From: Bradyrhizobium sp. Tv2a-2 | Lineage (GTDB): Bacteria > Pseudomonadota > Alphaproteobacteria > Rhizobiales > Xanthobacteraceae | DNA: 64,000 bases | Assembly: GCF_000472425.1 (NCBI RefSeq) | Contig: NZ_AXAI01000007.1 | Location: 1-64,000, forward strand | Direction of reading: 5' to 3' | In this document: in pieces, positions 20,790-30,054 of the stretch | Layout: each line of letters opens with the position of its first letter | Numbering within the stretch: position 1 is the first letter of the stretch | The notes under the pieces: generated by a model | The model's input: only the letters and a program-made list of their open reading frames with translations | Told to the model about the DNA's origin: nothing | The model's database searches: none | Position numbers and translations under genes: made by a program

Positions 20790-21929
20790 TCAGGCGCGGC
20801 GGCTGGCGCGGCCGTTGTCGACGTCGAAAATCTCGCTGGCCTGGGTGATGTTACTGAAGGCTTGCGGGTCGGCCCCGGTCAGCCAAACCTGCGCACCGAG
20901 CTTGGCCAGCTCGATAAACAATGCGGCGCGCCGGCCGGGGTCGAGATGCGCGACCACCTCATCGAGCAACAAGAGCGGAATGATGCCGGTGCTCTCGGCT
21001 ACGAGCGTGGCATGCGCGAGCACGAGCCCGATCAAGAGCGCCTTCTGCTCGCCGGTCGAGGCATCGCGTGCTGGCATATTTTTCGGCGCGTAGATCACCT
21101 GCAGGTCGGTCAGATGCGGCCCCTCGAGAGTGCGCCCCGCCGCGGCGTCGCGGGCACGGCTTTGCCGCAGCATCTCGCGATAGCGATCTTCGACCGCCGT
21201 CGCGGGCTCGTTGAGGAGCGCGTTTTCCATCCAGCCGTCGAGCGCAATCAAGGCTGAGGGAAAAGCCGAAGATTGTCCGCGGTCGCGCAGCATTGTCGCC
21301 AGTTTCACCGCGGTCTGCCCGCGCGTGGCCGCGACAGCGACCGCGAGCTCGGCGGTCTCGCGCTCGATCGCGTCACACCAATGATCGTCGAAATTGCGCA
21401 CCTCCAGGAGCCGGTTGCGCGAACGAAGCGAGCGTTCCAGCGCCGAGACTCGACTGGAATGCTCGCTGTCGATGGCAAGCACCAGGCGGTCGAAGAAGCG
21501 CCGTCGGTCGGAGGCGGAGCCAACGAACAGGCCGTCCATCGACGGCGTCATCCACACCATGCGCAGATGATCGCCAAAGGCAGTGGCGGAGGCGACCGGT
21601 TCGCGATCGATGCGGCAGCGGCGCGGTATGCTCTGTCCGTCGCCGCGCGGCGGCTCGATGCCGGTGCCCAGTGTCGCCAAGCCCAGCGCACCCTCGACTT
21701 CCGCCGACACCGCCCAGGAGCCGTCGCCCTGATTGTCGGCGACATCCTCAAGCGTGGCGCGGCGCAGCCCGCGGCCGGGCGACAGAAACGAGATCGCCTC
21801 CAGGCAATTGGTCTTGCCGGCGCCGTTGGGCCCGACCAGCACCACCATGTCCGTCGTGGTGTCGACGCTTGCCGCGCGGTAATTGCGGAAATGCGTCAAC
21901 GCCAGGCGATGGATGCGGGATGGGGTCAT
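20790..21929 (-). CDS. recF: DNA replication and repair protein RecF
   Basis: SMC-like ATPase that helps load RecA at gaps and restart forks. 379 aa from ATG at 21929 (MTPSRIHRLALTHFRNY); ATG at 21941 is an alternative and the ribosome site is weak for both. Walker A is GPNGAGKTN near residue 33; the signature STGEQKALLIGLVLAH and Walker B PLLLLDEVVAHLD are near residues 300-340. The frame continues upstream to 22079, but that part encodes MAGLVPAIHV, which belongs to a dispersed repeat, not to RecF. The gap to gyrB is 272 bases. Confidence 0.96.
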   Translation of the reverse strand: MTPSRIHRLALTHFRNYRAASVDTTTDMVVLVGPNGAGKTNCLEAISFLSPGRGLRRATLEDVADNQGDGSWAVSAEVEGALGLATLGTGIEPPRGDGQSIPRRCRIDREPVASATAFGDHLRMVWMTPSMDGLFVGSASDRRRFFDRLVLAIDSEHSSRVSALERSLRSRNRLLEVRNFDDHWCDAIERETAELAVAVAATRGQTAVKLATMLRDRGQSSAFPSALIALDGWMENALLNEPATAVEDRYREMLRQSRARDAAAGRTLEGPHLTDLQVIYAPKNMPARDASTGEQKALLIGLVLAHATLVAESTGIIPLLLLDEVVAHLDPGRRAALFIELAKLGAQVWLTGADPQAFSNITQASEIFDVDNGRASRRA

Positions 21930-21950
21930 GTAACTCGTCATTGCACCGTC

Positions 21951-22022
21951 GTCATGCCCGGGCTTCCACGCCTTCCTTGATGTGGCCAAGACGTGGATGG
22001 CCGGGACGAGCCCGGCCATGAC
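21951..22022. repeat. Dispersed repeat (MAGLVPAIHV type) between recF and dnaN
   Basis: Starts GTCATGCCCGGGCTT and ends GGCCGGGACGAGCCCGGCCATGAC-like, so the ends are inverted. Read on the minus strand it encodes MAGLVPAIHV, a peptide that recurs in rhizobial intergenic repeats. A second partial copy of its end (AAGCCCGGCCATGA) lies at 22078-22091 just before the dnaN stop. Confidence 0.65.
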
Positions 22023-22099
22023 GCAAATATAATAAGCACGCCTGCAAACAACAGTCCGCTTACGTCTCCGGCCGGTCAAGCCCGGCCATGAGAAGCGCT

Positions 22100-23218
22100 C
22101 TACACGCGCATCGGCATCAGCACGTAGAGCGCATTCTTGTGATCGCGGTCCTGGATCAGGGTCGGCGAGCCCGGATCGGCGAGCCGCAAGGTCGCGACCT
22201 CACCCTCGATCTGGGCGGCGATGTCGAGCAGATAGCGTGAATTGAAGCCGATATCGAGCGGGTCGGAGGCGTATTCGACCTCGAGCTCTTCGGTCGCGCT
22301 GCCGGAATCCGGATTGGTCACGCTCAGCACCAGCTTGCCGGATGAGAGCGCAAGCTTCACGGCGCGGCCTCGCTCGCTGGAGATGGTGGAGACGCGGTCG
22401 ACCGCGGCGGCGAAATCGGCTTTGTCGACCAGGAGTTCCTTGTCGTTGTTCTGCGGGATCACGCGGCCATAGTCCGGGAAGGTGCCGTCGATCAGCTTCG
22501 ATGTCAGCACCACATGTCCGAGATTGAAGCGGATCTTGCCTTGCGACAATTCGATCGTGACCTCGGCCTCATTGTCCTCGATCAGCCGCTGCACCTCGCC
22601 GACCGTCTTGCGCGGCACGATCACGCCGGGCATGCCAGCGGCGCCGGCAGGCAAGGGCAGGTCGACCTGCGCAAGGCGATGGCCGTCGGTTGCGACCGCG
22701 CGCAAGGTCGCAGCTTTGTCGCTGCCGGCAGTGTGCAGATAGATGCCGTTGAGATAATAGCGGGTCTCTTCGGTCGAGATCGCAAATTGCGTGCGATCGA
22801 TCAGCCGCTTCATGTCGGAGGCCGCGAGCGAGAAGGCGTGCGCCATGTCGCCGGCGGCGAGATCCGGAAAGTCGCTCTCAGGCAGCGTCTGCAGCGTGAA
22901 ACGCGATCGGCCGGCGCGGATCGCGAGCACCGAGCGGTCGCCGTCGGCTTCGAGCGAGATCTGCGAGCCGTCGGGCAGCTTGCGCACGATATCGTAGAAC
23001 ATATGCGCAGGCACCGTGGTCGAGCCGCCGGTCGCGCTTTCCGCCGCCAGCGTCTCGGTCACTTCAAGGTCGAGGTCGGTCGCCTTCAGCGACAGCTGCG
23101 TGCTCTCGGCGCGCAACAGCACGTTGCCGAGGATCGGAATGGTGTTGCGGCGCTCGACCACGCGGTGAACGTGACCCAGCGATTTGAGGAGTTGCGCGCG
23201 TTCGACGGTGACCTTCAT
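22100..23218 (-). CDS. dnaN: DNA polymerase III beta subunit (sliding clamp)
   Basis: Ring-shaped clamp that holds polymerase III on DNA. 372 aa, normal length, with the ATG at 23218. The opening MKVTVERAQLLKSLGHVHRVVERR and the segment TIPILGNVLLRAES are typical, as are IYLHTAGSDKAATLRAVATDGHRLA (in parts) and the C-terminal YVLMPMRV, which in this family closes the third clamp domain. An intrinsic terminator separates it from dnaA 246 bases upstream, so it probably has its own promoter. Confidence 0.97.
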   Translation of the reverse strand: MKVTVERAQLLKSLGHVHRVVERRNTIPILGNVLLRAESTQLSLKATDLDLEVTETLAAESATGGSTTVPAHMFYDIVRKLPDGSQISLEADGDRSVLAIRAGRSRFTLQTLPESDFPDLAAGDMAHAFSLAASDMKRLIDRTQFAISTEETRYYLNGIYLHTAGSDKAATLRAVATDGHRLAQVDLPLPAGAAGMPGVIVPRKTVGEVQRLIEDNEAEVTIELSQGKIRFNLGHVVLTSKLIDGTFPDYGRVIPQNNDKELLVDKADFAAAVDRVSTISSERGRAVKLALSSGKLVLSVTNPDSGSATEELEVEYASDPLDIGFNSRYLLDIAAQIEGEVATLRLADPGSPTLIQDRDHKNALYVLMPMRV

Positions 23219-23463
23219 AACAATATTCGCCCGATCCGACAGAGCATGTCATTGGGAATGCCGGGCGAGCTAAGCGCCGCGGCCGATGGCACCCGTCGAG
23301 CCCAGAGCTTTCCGGCCTGCGGGGGCCCGTAAAGTGGCGCGGATGGGTCCCAAGTGCAAGGGATCGCCGGCCCATTTTCAACGATTTGCCGGGGCTCCCG
23401 CCGAAAAGCAGGCCTCTGCGCCGGCCTTGCGAACAGGTTTCCGGGGAGATCTCACATAGTCGC

Positions 23464-23492
23464 AAAAAACCCTCCCCCGGAGCGGGGGAGGG
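23464..23492 (-). terminator. Intrinsic terminator after dnaA
   Basis: On the minus strand CCCTCCCCC and GGGGGAGGG form a perfect 9-bp stem with a 5-base loop, followed directly by six Ts. It lies 49 bases past the dnaA stop and before dnaN. Confidence 0.85.
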
Positions 23493-23540
23493 AACAGGCG
23501 GGGCGTTGGCGATGAGGAGGCAGGCTATTCCCGTAACCGG

Positions 23541-24971
23541 CTATTCCTGTAACTGCCGCTTCAGGGACTCCACCTCTTCCGACAGCGCGGTGTCCTTGGC
23601 GACCAGCGCCTCGATCTTGCGGACAGCGTGCAAAACTGTCGTGTGGTCGCGTCCGCCAAAACGACGGCCGATCTCGGGTAGCGAGCGCAAGGTCAGCGTC
23701 TTCGCCAGATACATCGCGACCTGCCGCGGACGCACCACGTTCGCGGTCCGGCGCGACGACAACAGGTCGGAGCGGCTGACGTTATATTGTCGTGCCACGA
23801 CGCGCTGGATGTCCTCGATCTTGATCCGCTTCGGCTCCTGCGGGCGCACCAGGTCGCGCACTTCGCGCTCGGCCATATCCAGCGTCACGGGCTGGTTGTT
23901 GAGCTTGGAGTGGGCCAGCAGGCGATTGATCGCGCCTTCGAGATCGCGGCCGTTGTGGGTGATGGTGCGGGCGAGATAGTCCAGCACCGGCTCGGGCACG
24001 TCGAAGCTCGCGTGATGCGCCCGCGCGGCTGCGACGCGCGACCTCAGAATGCCGAGCCGCAGGTCTTCCCCGAGCGATGCCATCTCGACTACGAGCCCGC
24101 CTGCGAGCCGCGAGCGCACGCGATCGTCGAGGCTTTCCAGATCGGATGGCGGGCGGTCGGCCGCGATCACCACCTGACGCCCCGCATCGATCAGCGCGTT
24201 CAGGGTGTGACAGAACTCGGCCTGAGTCGACTTGCCCTGCAGGAATTGCAGATCGTCGATCACGAGCACGTCGATGCCGCGAAGCGCTTCCTTGAAGGCG
24301 AGCGAGGTCTGCGTCTTCAGCGCCGCGACAAAGCCGTACATGAACTTTTCCGCGGTGAGATAGAGCACCTTGCGTTCTCCGCCCGCGTTCCCCGCCCAGG
24401 TCACCGCCTGCAGCAGGTGGGTTTTGCCGAGCCCCACGCCGGCGTGGATATAGAGCGGGTTGAACATCACGGGATCGCCGCGCCGTCCTTCGGCGACCTG
24501 ACGCGCGGCAGCGTGCGCCAGCGTGTTGGCGCGGCCGACGACGAAGCTTGCGAAGGTCAGGCGCGGATCGAGCGGCGAGCCGCCCAGCGCGTCATGGCTG
24601 GCCGAGACCGGCGCGGTCGCAGTCGCGCGCAGCTCGATCGGCGCACGCACCTCGGCACGCTCGACACGGCGCGCCTCGATGTTCTGCGCGACCTCCTTGA
24701 CGGGCGCGACGCAGCGCATCGCGGAGCGCACGGTGAGGTCGATGCGATGGACTTCGGGCATCTCAGCCTGCCAGGCCGAGAGCACGCGCTCGGCATAATG
24801 GGACTGAATCCAGCTCTTGAGAAAACGCGTGGGGACCGAAAGGTGCACGCTCTCGTCCTGCACGGCCTCGAGATCCATACGCGCAAACCACGAGCTGTAA
24901 ACGTCTTCGCCGACGGTCGACCGCAGCCGCCCCTTCACGCGGGTCCAACGTTCTTGTTCTGAATTTGTCAT
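23541..24971 (-). CDS. dnaA: Chromosomal replication initiator DnaA
   Basis: AAA+ protein that binds DnaA boxes and opens the origin. 476 aa from ATG at 24971. Domain I covers about residues 1-90 ([21 protein letters not shown]). After a linker come Walker [14 protein letters not shown] near residue 178, Walker [12 protein letters not shown] near 240 and the sensor region. The C-terminal DNA-binding domain carries [19 protein letters not shown] near 440. The 5' leader contains a strong hairpin at 25015-25049, and 1.29 kb of gene-free DNA separates it from rpsT. Confidence 0.98.
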   Translation of the reverse strand: MTNSEQERWTRVKGRLRSTVGEDVYSSWFARMDLEAVQDESVHLSVPTRFLKSWIQSHYAERVLSAWQAEMPEVHRIDLTVRSAMRCVAPVKEVAQNIEARRVERAEVRAPIELRATATAPVSASHDALGGSPLDPRLTFASFVVGRANTLAHAAARQVAEGRRGDPVMFNPLYIHAGVGLGKTHLLQAVTWAGNAGGERKVLYLTAEKFMYGFVAALKTQTSLAFKEALRGIDVLVIDDLQFLQGKSTQAEFCHTLNALIDAGRQVVIAADRPPSDLESLDDRVRSRLAGGLVVEMASLGEDLRLGILRSRVAAARAHHASFDVPEPVLDYLARTITHNGRDLEGAINRLLAHSKLNNQPVTLDMAEREVRDLVRPQEPKRIKIEDIQRVVARQYNVSRSDLLSSRRTANVVRPRQVAMYLAKTLTLRSLPEIGRRFGGRDHTTVLHAVRKIEALVAKDTALSEEVESLKRQLQE

Positions 24972-25014
24972 TGCCTGAAAGCTCTTCCAACCGAGTTGTC
25001 TCTGTCTGTTGAAT

Positions 25015-25049
25015 CGCCAGGGCAGGCCTTGTTGGTTTCTGCCCTGGCG
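25015..25049 (-). promoter_or_regulatory. Hairpin in the dnaA 5' leader
   Basis: CGCCAGGGCAG (25015-25025) and CTGCCCTGGCG (25039-25049) are perfect inverted copies with a 13-base spacer, ending 43 bases before the dnaA start. In mRNA this would form a stable stem-loop without a following T run, so it may be a leader structure or a protein-binding inverted repeat rather than a terminator. Confidence 0.6.
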
Positions 25050-26174
25050 GGACCTCAGGCGGATTTTTTTCCGCTCCGGGCACAGCTCCGCCGTGCGGTG
25101 CCAGGCACCGCGGTCGGACCAGTGTTGAAAGGAGCGAAAAATCCTCCGCGAGGTCAGCGCGTACTCGAGGGGTGAGCCAGAGTGGGCGCCGCTTGAGTAG
25201 GCGCCGCTTGCCGTGTGCCGTTCACGGCGTCGAACCCGGTGTTAGCCGAAATGAGCTTTCCTATAAAATACAAGACGTGTCCGCTAAACATGCAACCTCC
25301 CCGTCTCACCGCGATCGCCCACGGCAAGCTGTCAACCCACGTGTGTCCAAAGTCAGCCGCGTCCGAACGTCAAGTTGTTCAGCCGCTAGGCTAGTTCGTT
25401 CAGCCCGTCCAAACTACCACCCGCTCGGGTCGGCCTTCGCTGCTCTTGCCGGTGCCGTATCTCTCTTTCTGCGCTCTTGGTAGAGCCCCGGCTCTTTATT
25501 GAGCCTGCGAGGATGGAAACCTCGCCCAGAGAAATTTCGACACAACTCTCCTGTTGTCCGTATTGCTACGGATTGGAATACGACAATCGCTTGGAAAGCG
25601 TCGCCAACGCGCACACCGCCGCCGATTTGCACGTCCGCCCCGATTCTAAAACCGCGCTGGTCTTACGATCGTGGGCGCCGCGAGCAATCTAGAAATACAC
25701 GATGCGTGGCCACTCGCAACGCATTTGATTCAACATCGGAGCGCCTACTTGCTGTTCAACTGGTCAGCGACACTGGCGATGTTTCGGGTGGTCGAAAGCA
25801 AGTTTTTGAATCGCCGGGTAAAATCGCGCACCAAAACGGCACTGTCACAAATGACAACGTGCTGCAAAAAAATATTTACAAATCCTTCAAGCAACAGCCT
25901 TGAAGGCGATTTTTTCAAACGCTTCATCCCGCTATGGGGATAAGTGATTATCGAGACAAAGATTTTCGGGACTCTTTTGCGCGGGTAACCCTTGTACGCT
26001 GCGCGTGCGAAGGAACCGCGCGCAGTTGCAATTTAGCGGCTTGGCACAAGGCTTTTTTGCATTTTGCTCCGGTGTTTCACCTGCGGCAAAATTGTCACCT
26101 GGTAAATTTACGGGACGACCTGCGAATGCGGGGCCGAAGAGTACGCTCCAAGTGCAAACGCACCGCGAAAAATA

Positions 26175-26204
26175 AACGGCCCGGTCGCGACCGGGCCGTT
26201 TCAC
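26175..26204 (-). terminator. Intrinsic terminator after rpsT
   Basis: AAACGGCCCGGTCG and CGACCGGGCCGTTT form a perfect palindrome about 57 bases past the rpsT stop. On the minus strand the stem ends in TTT followed by ATTTTT, a good intrinsic terminator. Confidence 0.85.
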
Positions 26205-26259
26205 GACATCTCAATTTCGCGTTGCTCACTCTTTCGAGTGAGACGTGCTTCCGATCGGC

Positions 26260-26526
26260 TTACTTGCCGAGCTTCGCGATCTGGCGCGCAAGGCGGGAGA
26301 CCTTGCGGCTTGCGGTGTTCTTGTGAACGATGTTGCGCTGAGCAGCGCGCATCAGCTCGGGCTCCGCGCCCGCCATCGCCTTGACCGCCGCATCGCGGTC
26401 GCCGCGATTGATCGCGTCCTCGACGCGGCGGACGGCGCCACGCATCTGCGTGCGGCGTGACTTGTTGATCGCGGTGCGGCGGGCAATCTTGCGCGTCGCC
26501 TTCTTGGCGGAGGTGGTGTTGGCCAT
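26260..26526 (-). CDS. rpsT: 30S ribosomal protein S20
   Basis: 88 aa from ATG at 26526; the frame is open further upstream but S20 starts at [18 protein letters not shown]. The Lys/Arg-rich helical sequence and the C-terminal [20 protein letters not shown] are diagnostic. It binds 16S rRNA early in small-subunit assembly. Placement next to dnaA is common in alphaproteobacteria. It ends with its own terminator and its promoter must lie in the 380-base gap upstream. Confidence 0.98.
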   Translation of the reverse strand: MANTTSAKKATRKIARRTAINKSRRTQMRGAVRRVEDAINRGDRDAAVKAMAGAEPELMRAAQRNIVHKNTASRKVSRLARQIAKLGK

Positions 26527-26908
26527 CGTCTCAAATATCCTTGCGGTGACTGTTCGCTCTCGATCGTGACATGAGCGCGCCGGCCGCTTGAACCGCGTGA
26601 TCGACGCTGCTGGTTTTCCTAAAACAAGTGTCTTCGAGAACGCCGTTGCCAAAAGCCCATCTGCAACAAGACCCATCTGCAACAAGAAGGGGGCCGGCAC
26701 TGCCCAAAGAACAGCGGCGGCGGGATTGCGCCCGCCGCCATCGGCGCCCTTATAGAGGGGGCTTTTGACAAGGTCAACGCTTTCGCAGGCTTTTCGAGGC
26801 CGCCCGCCTTGCCGAAATGGCCGATAAGTGGCTGATGAGGTTGAATTTCTGCTTGCGCCCCGGTAATCGATGTCGGCGCCTGAAGGCCCGCCAGACAATG
26901 GGTGATGC
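26527..26908. other. Gap upstream of rpsT with a 16-base tandem repeat
   Basis: The divergent spacer between rpsT and a small membrane-protein gene. It contains two exact adjacent copies of CCCATCTGCAACAAGA (26656-26671 and 26672-26687). The rpsT promoter should be here, but no clean consensus is seen. Confidence 0.5.
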
Positions 26909-27226
26909 ATGATCCGCGGCTTTTTCCGACTGATAGGGCTGTTGCTGCTCGCCGGCGGGTTCGTCTTCATGGTCTATGACGGGGCCCGCTGGGTCGCCGA
27001 CCAGTCGCTGCATTTCACGCGGTTCGGCCAGTTCTGGAACGACATCAACCAGGCAAGCCAGCAGGCGTTCCGGACCTGGGTGGAGAGCAAGGCGCCCTGG
27101 CTCTGGACGTCCGTGGTCCGTCTGGTGCTCGATCAGCCGGTTTTTGCCGTGCTTGGCGTTATTGGCATTCTCCTGATGCTGCTATTCCGGCCGCGCAAGC
27201 CGCTGATCGGTTACGGGCGCGACTGA
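26909..27226 (+). CDS. Small membrane protein of unknown function
   Basis: 105 aa. Two hydrophobic segments flank a polar, Trp-rich middle: [16 protein letters not shown] at about residues 10-25 and [16 protein letters not shown] at about 78-93. The protein probably spans the inner membrane twice. The C-terminal [12 protein letters not shown] is basic. I recognise no family or motif. It lies between rpsT and msrA on the plus strand and seems to stand alone. Confidence 0.7.
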   Translation: MIRGFFRLIGLLLLAGGFVFMVYDGARWVADQSLHFTRFGQFWNDINQASQQAFRTWVESKAPWLWTSVVRLVLDQPVFAVLGVIGILLMLLFRPRKPLIGYGRD

Positions 27227-27337
27227 TCGGCGGGCCGTAACAAGGCTGCTGCCGACAGCGTAAAGACATATATAAGGGGCGGCGGCCGCGCGGCCCGTTG
27301 GGCCTTCCGGCCGATGTCACGCCCCGGGAGAAAATCC

Positions 27338-27994
27338 ATGCTGTTCATGCGCAAGACCACCGCTCTTCCCAGCGCCACGGAAGCGCTGCCCGGCCGCGCC
27401 GCGCCGATCCCGACGGCCACCACTCACTATGTCAATGGCGAACGCCTGAAGCCGCCTTATCCTGTTGGCCTCGCGCAGGCGGTGTTCGGGCTCGGCTGCT
27501 TCTGGGGTGCCGAGCGTAAATTCTGGGAGCTCGGCGATGGCATCTACGTCACCGCGGTCGGCTATGCGGGCGGCGTCACGCCGAACCCGACCTATGAAGA
27601 GGTCTGCTCGGGCCGCACCGGTCATACCGAAGTGGTGATGGTCGTGTTCGACCCCGAGAAGATCTCCTATGAGAAGCTTCTGAAGGCATTCTGGGAGAAC
27701 CACAACCCGACCCAGGGCATGCGCCAGGGCAACGACGTCGGCACCCAGTATCGCAGCGCGATCTACACCTTCGACGAGGCGCAGCGAAAAGCAGCGGACG
27801 CCTCGAAGGCGGTCTATCAGAAGGCGCTGTCCGCAAAGGGACTCGGTGCCATCACCACCGAGATCGCGCCTGTCGGCGAGTTCTATTTCGCCGAGGATTA
27901 TCATCAGCAATATCTGGCCAAGAATCCAGCCGGCTATTGCGGGCTCGGCGGCACCGGCGTGTCCTGTCCCATCGGTGCTGGCGTCAGCGCCTGA
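27338..27994 (+). CDS. msrA: Peptide-methionine (S)-S-oxide reductase
   Basis: Repairs oxidised methionine in proteins. 218 aa from ATG at 27338 after GGGAG. The catalytic Cys is in [10 protein letters not shown] near residue 52. Other conserved blocks are [25 protein letters not shown] (in parts), [23 protein letters not shown] (in parts) and [13 protein letters not shown]. The C-terminal [11 protein letters not shown] supplies likely resolving Cys residues. The N-terminal 40 residues are an extension typical of the longer form. It is transcribed alone. Confidence 0.96.
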   Translation: MLFMRKTTALPSATEALPGRAAPIPTATTHYVNGERLKPPYPVGLAQAVFGLGCFWGAERKFWELGDGIYVTAVGYAGGVTPNPTYEEVCSGRTGHTEVVMVVFDPEKISYEKLLKAFWENHNPTQGMRQGNDVGTQYRSAIYTFDEAQRKAADASKAVYQKALSAKGLGAITTEIAPVGEFYFAEDYHQQYLAKNPAGYCGLGGTGVSCPIGAGVSA

Positions 27995-28116
27995 TCTGAA
28001 GTCTTCGCGATCTCGACTGTATCGCCCCGCCTCGTGCGGGGCGAAGGCTTTTGAAACCATTTGTTAACCATAGCCGGTGCAAGACTTAAGCCGTTTCTTT
28101 TCGAGGATTGGCCAAG

Positions 28117-28914
28117 GTGCCGGTTGTGCGCGCGTCTCGATTGCCGATCATTGCCGTCGCGCTTGCGCTGGCCAATAGCCTGCCCATGACCGCCGTTCCA
28201 GCGGCCGCGCAATCGCGCAACGATCTCGACTACATGGCCTACGGCCAGCCTTCCGCTTACGGACAGAACTACGCGCCGGCGCCGCCGCCCGCCGCCGATT
28301 CCGGGGGCGCAATCGCAGCACTCCGCCGGGCCTTCTCGTCACCCGCTTCCAGTTACACACAGCCGCAATCCTACAATCCGCCGGCCGCCTCCACGCCGTC
28401 GCCACAAGCCTATGACGCCTACGCCGCGGCTCCGATGCCATCGGCCCGCTCCGACGCGGCGTATCGGCTCGATGCCGGCGACAAGCTCCGCGTCGTGGTC
28501 TATGGCCAGGACGGTCTCACCAACACCTATGCAATCGATGCCGGCGGCTCCATCACGCTGCCGCTGATCGGCTCCGTGCCTGCGCGGGGGCGCACCACCG
28601 CAGAGCTTGCTTCCGCCATCACCGCCAAATTGCGCAACGGCTATATCCGGGAGCCCTCGGTCGCCGTCGAAATCGAGTCCTACCGCCCCTTCTTCATCCT
28701 GGGCGAGGTGGCAGCGCCCGGCCAATATCCTTACGTGCCCAACATGACCGTCGAGAGTGCGGTCGCAATCGCCGGTGGCTTTTCGCCGCGGGCGCGCCGC
28801 GACACGGTGACGTTGACCCACACCGCTGGCGGCGGCACCGGGCGCTATGTGGTGCCGCTCGGCACCACCGTGTCGCCGGGTGATACCGTCATGGTCGGCG
28901 AGCGCTGGTTCTGA
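28117..28914 (+). CDS. Polysaccharide export protein (Wza/KpsD-like, short form)
   Basis: 265 aa from GTG at 28117, chosen over TTG 28108 because the TCGAGG ribosome site ends ten bases before it. A signal peptide (PIIAVALALANSLPMTAVPAAAQ) is followed by a Pro/Ala/Tyr-rich linker of about 80 residues. The Poly_export domain then begins at YRLDAGDKLRVVVYGQDGLT (about residue 115), followed by an SLBB-like domain (FFILGEVAAPGQYPYVPNMT). It would form or gate an outer-membrane export channel for exopolysaccharide. There is no lipoprotein Cys, and no polymerase or glycosyltransferase genes adjacent. A TTAACCAT half-site of CtrA type lies about 53 bases upstream. Confidence 0.88.
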   Translation: MPVVRASRLPIIAVALALANSLPMTAVPAAAQSRNDLDYMAYGQPSAYGQNYAPAPPPAADSGGAIAALRRAFSSPASSYTQPQSYNPPAASTPSPQAYDAYAAAPMPSARSDAAYRLDAGDKLRVVVYGQDGLTNTYAIDAGGSITLPLIGSVPARGRTTAELASAITAKLRNGYIREPSVAVEIESYRPFFILGEVAAPGQYPYVPNMTVESAVAIAGGFSPRARRDTVTLTHTAGGGTGRYVVPLGTTVSPGDTVMVGERWF

Positions 28915-28997
28915 ATTTCCCTCTCCGTCATTCAGGGTTCACCGGCCGCGCGTGCGGCCCGGAATAACAGCGTCGAGATTGGCGCGCGGCTCCGGCG

Positions 28998-29765
28998 TCA
29001 ATCTTGCTGCAGGCTCGCGAGGAACGGCTCGACTGCCTCGATGAAAGCCTGTGGCTGATCGATGTTGACGGCGTGGCCGGCATTCGGGATCACGGCTTTT
29101 CGCGCGCCGGGAATTTTCGCCGCCATATAGTCGGAGGCTGCGAGGAACGGCGTGTCGTCGGCGCCGACCACGATCAGGCTCGGCACCGCTATCTCGGGCA
29201 AAAGCTCGATCACGCGCGCATCGCGCTGGGTCAGCATGCCACGCGCGGCAAGTGCAAGTCCGCGCGCGTCGCGATGCTGCACGGTGGAGCGCTCGCGGCT
29301 GCCGGACTTCAGCACATTCAGCCCTTCGCGTTCGAGCCGCTCGCCGGTATCGCGCGCGCGCCTGTTCCACGCCTCTCGCGCATCGTCCTTCTTGAAGCCG
29401 GGGCCGGTATCGATGATCAGCAGCGCGCGCACGCGCTCCGGATGCGCGCGGTAGAAGGCGAGCGACATATAGCCGCCGAGCGACAGGCCGCCGACAATCG
29501 CGCGCTTCACCCCGACCGCGTCGAGGATTGCTGCGATATCCGCAACCGTCAGCGCTTCGCTATAGGCGTTGGGTTCCTCCGGATAGTCCGACTGGCCGTG
29601 GCCACGCATGTCCCACAAGATCAGTCTGTGGCGCTTCGACAGTGGAGCGATCTGCTCCTGCCACATTGCCGAGGTCGAGGAATAGCCGTGGGTGAGGATC
29701 AAGGGCGGGCCGTCGCCATGGACTTCATAATGGATCTTCACCCCGTCGCGGTCGAGTGTCGGCAT
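28998..29765 (-). CDS. Alpha/beta hydrolase
   Basis: 255 aa. The nucleophile elbow is GGLSLGGYMS with the catalytic Ser near residue 94, the acid is probably Asp in VVGADDTPF near 200, and the base His is in NAGHAVNID near 230. The oxyanion-hole stretch LTHGYSST lies near residue 24. The sequence resembles 3-oxoadipate enol-lactonase-like and other small esterases. The substrate is unknown. It converges with the export protein and lies 289 bases from the molybdenum-hydroxylase operon on the other strand. Confidence 0.88.
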   Translation of the reverse strand: MPTLDRDGVKIHYEVHGDGPPLILTHGYSSTSAMWQEQIAPLSKRHRLILWDMRGHGQSDYPEEPNAYSEALTVADIAAILDAVGVKRAIVGGLSLGGYMSLAFYRAHPERVRALLIIDTGPGFKKDDAREAWNRRARDTGERLEREGLNVLKSGSRERSTVQHRDARGLALAARGMLTQRDARVIELLPEIAVPSLIVVGADDTPFLAASDYMAAKIPGARKAVIPNAGHAVNIDQPQAFIEAVEPFLASLQQD

Positions 29766-29913
29766 AGTGGTCCCTCTCCAAACGTCTTTGCTTGAGCGGT
29801 AATCTAGCGCGATCGTCTCGCCGCCGGGAACGGCCGAAACCGCACGCGGCCCTGCGCTTCGAGCCGGCCTCGCTACCGCAGTGCAAAATAGTTCGGAATT
29901 TTATTCTCTTCGA

Positions 29914-29928
29914 CCAATTCCAAATTGG
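29914..29928. promoter_or_regulatory. Short inverted repeat upstream of the hydroxylase operon
   Basis: CCAATT and AATTGG separated by CCA, in an AT-rich patch about 127 bases before the small-subunit start. It may be an operator or part of the promoter. No other support. Confidence 0.3.
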
Positions 29929-30054
29929 ATTGCCTCGATGCGGGAACCCGATCATGCTCTCGCCCAAGGCTGGCGCCGACCCGGTGGGTGCCCGCTATCG
30001 AAAAGTGAACTGCTGCCGTAAGTGGCGTCCACGCACCGGAAGGGGAAGAAACAT

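Larger units (their letters stand above)
24972..26259. other. Long gene-free region between rpsT and dnaA
   Basis: 1.29 kb without a convincing gene on either strand. It holds the dnaA leader hairpin (25015-25049), a 15-base tandem unit around 25186-25211 (GGCGCCGCTTG twice), an AT-rich patch at about 25855-25960, one near-match to a DnaA box (TGGGGATAA at 25935-25943), and the rpsT terminator (26175-26204). It should contain the dnaA promoter. A replication origin is possible but weakly supported, since many alphaproteobacteria initiate elsewhere. Confidence 0.5.

Noticed and set aside
21930..22079. Upstream extension of RecF
   Set aside because: It encodes the MAGLVPAIHV repeat peptide, not RecF sequence.
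25800..26000. Replication origin next to rpsT/dnaA
   Set aside because: Only one imperfect DnaA box and an AT-rich patch are visible, and many alphaproteobacteria use an origin elsewhere; kept only as a low-weight finding.
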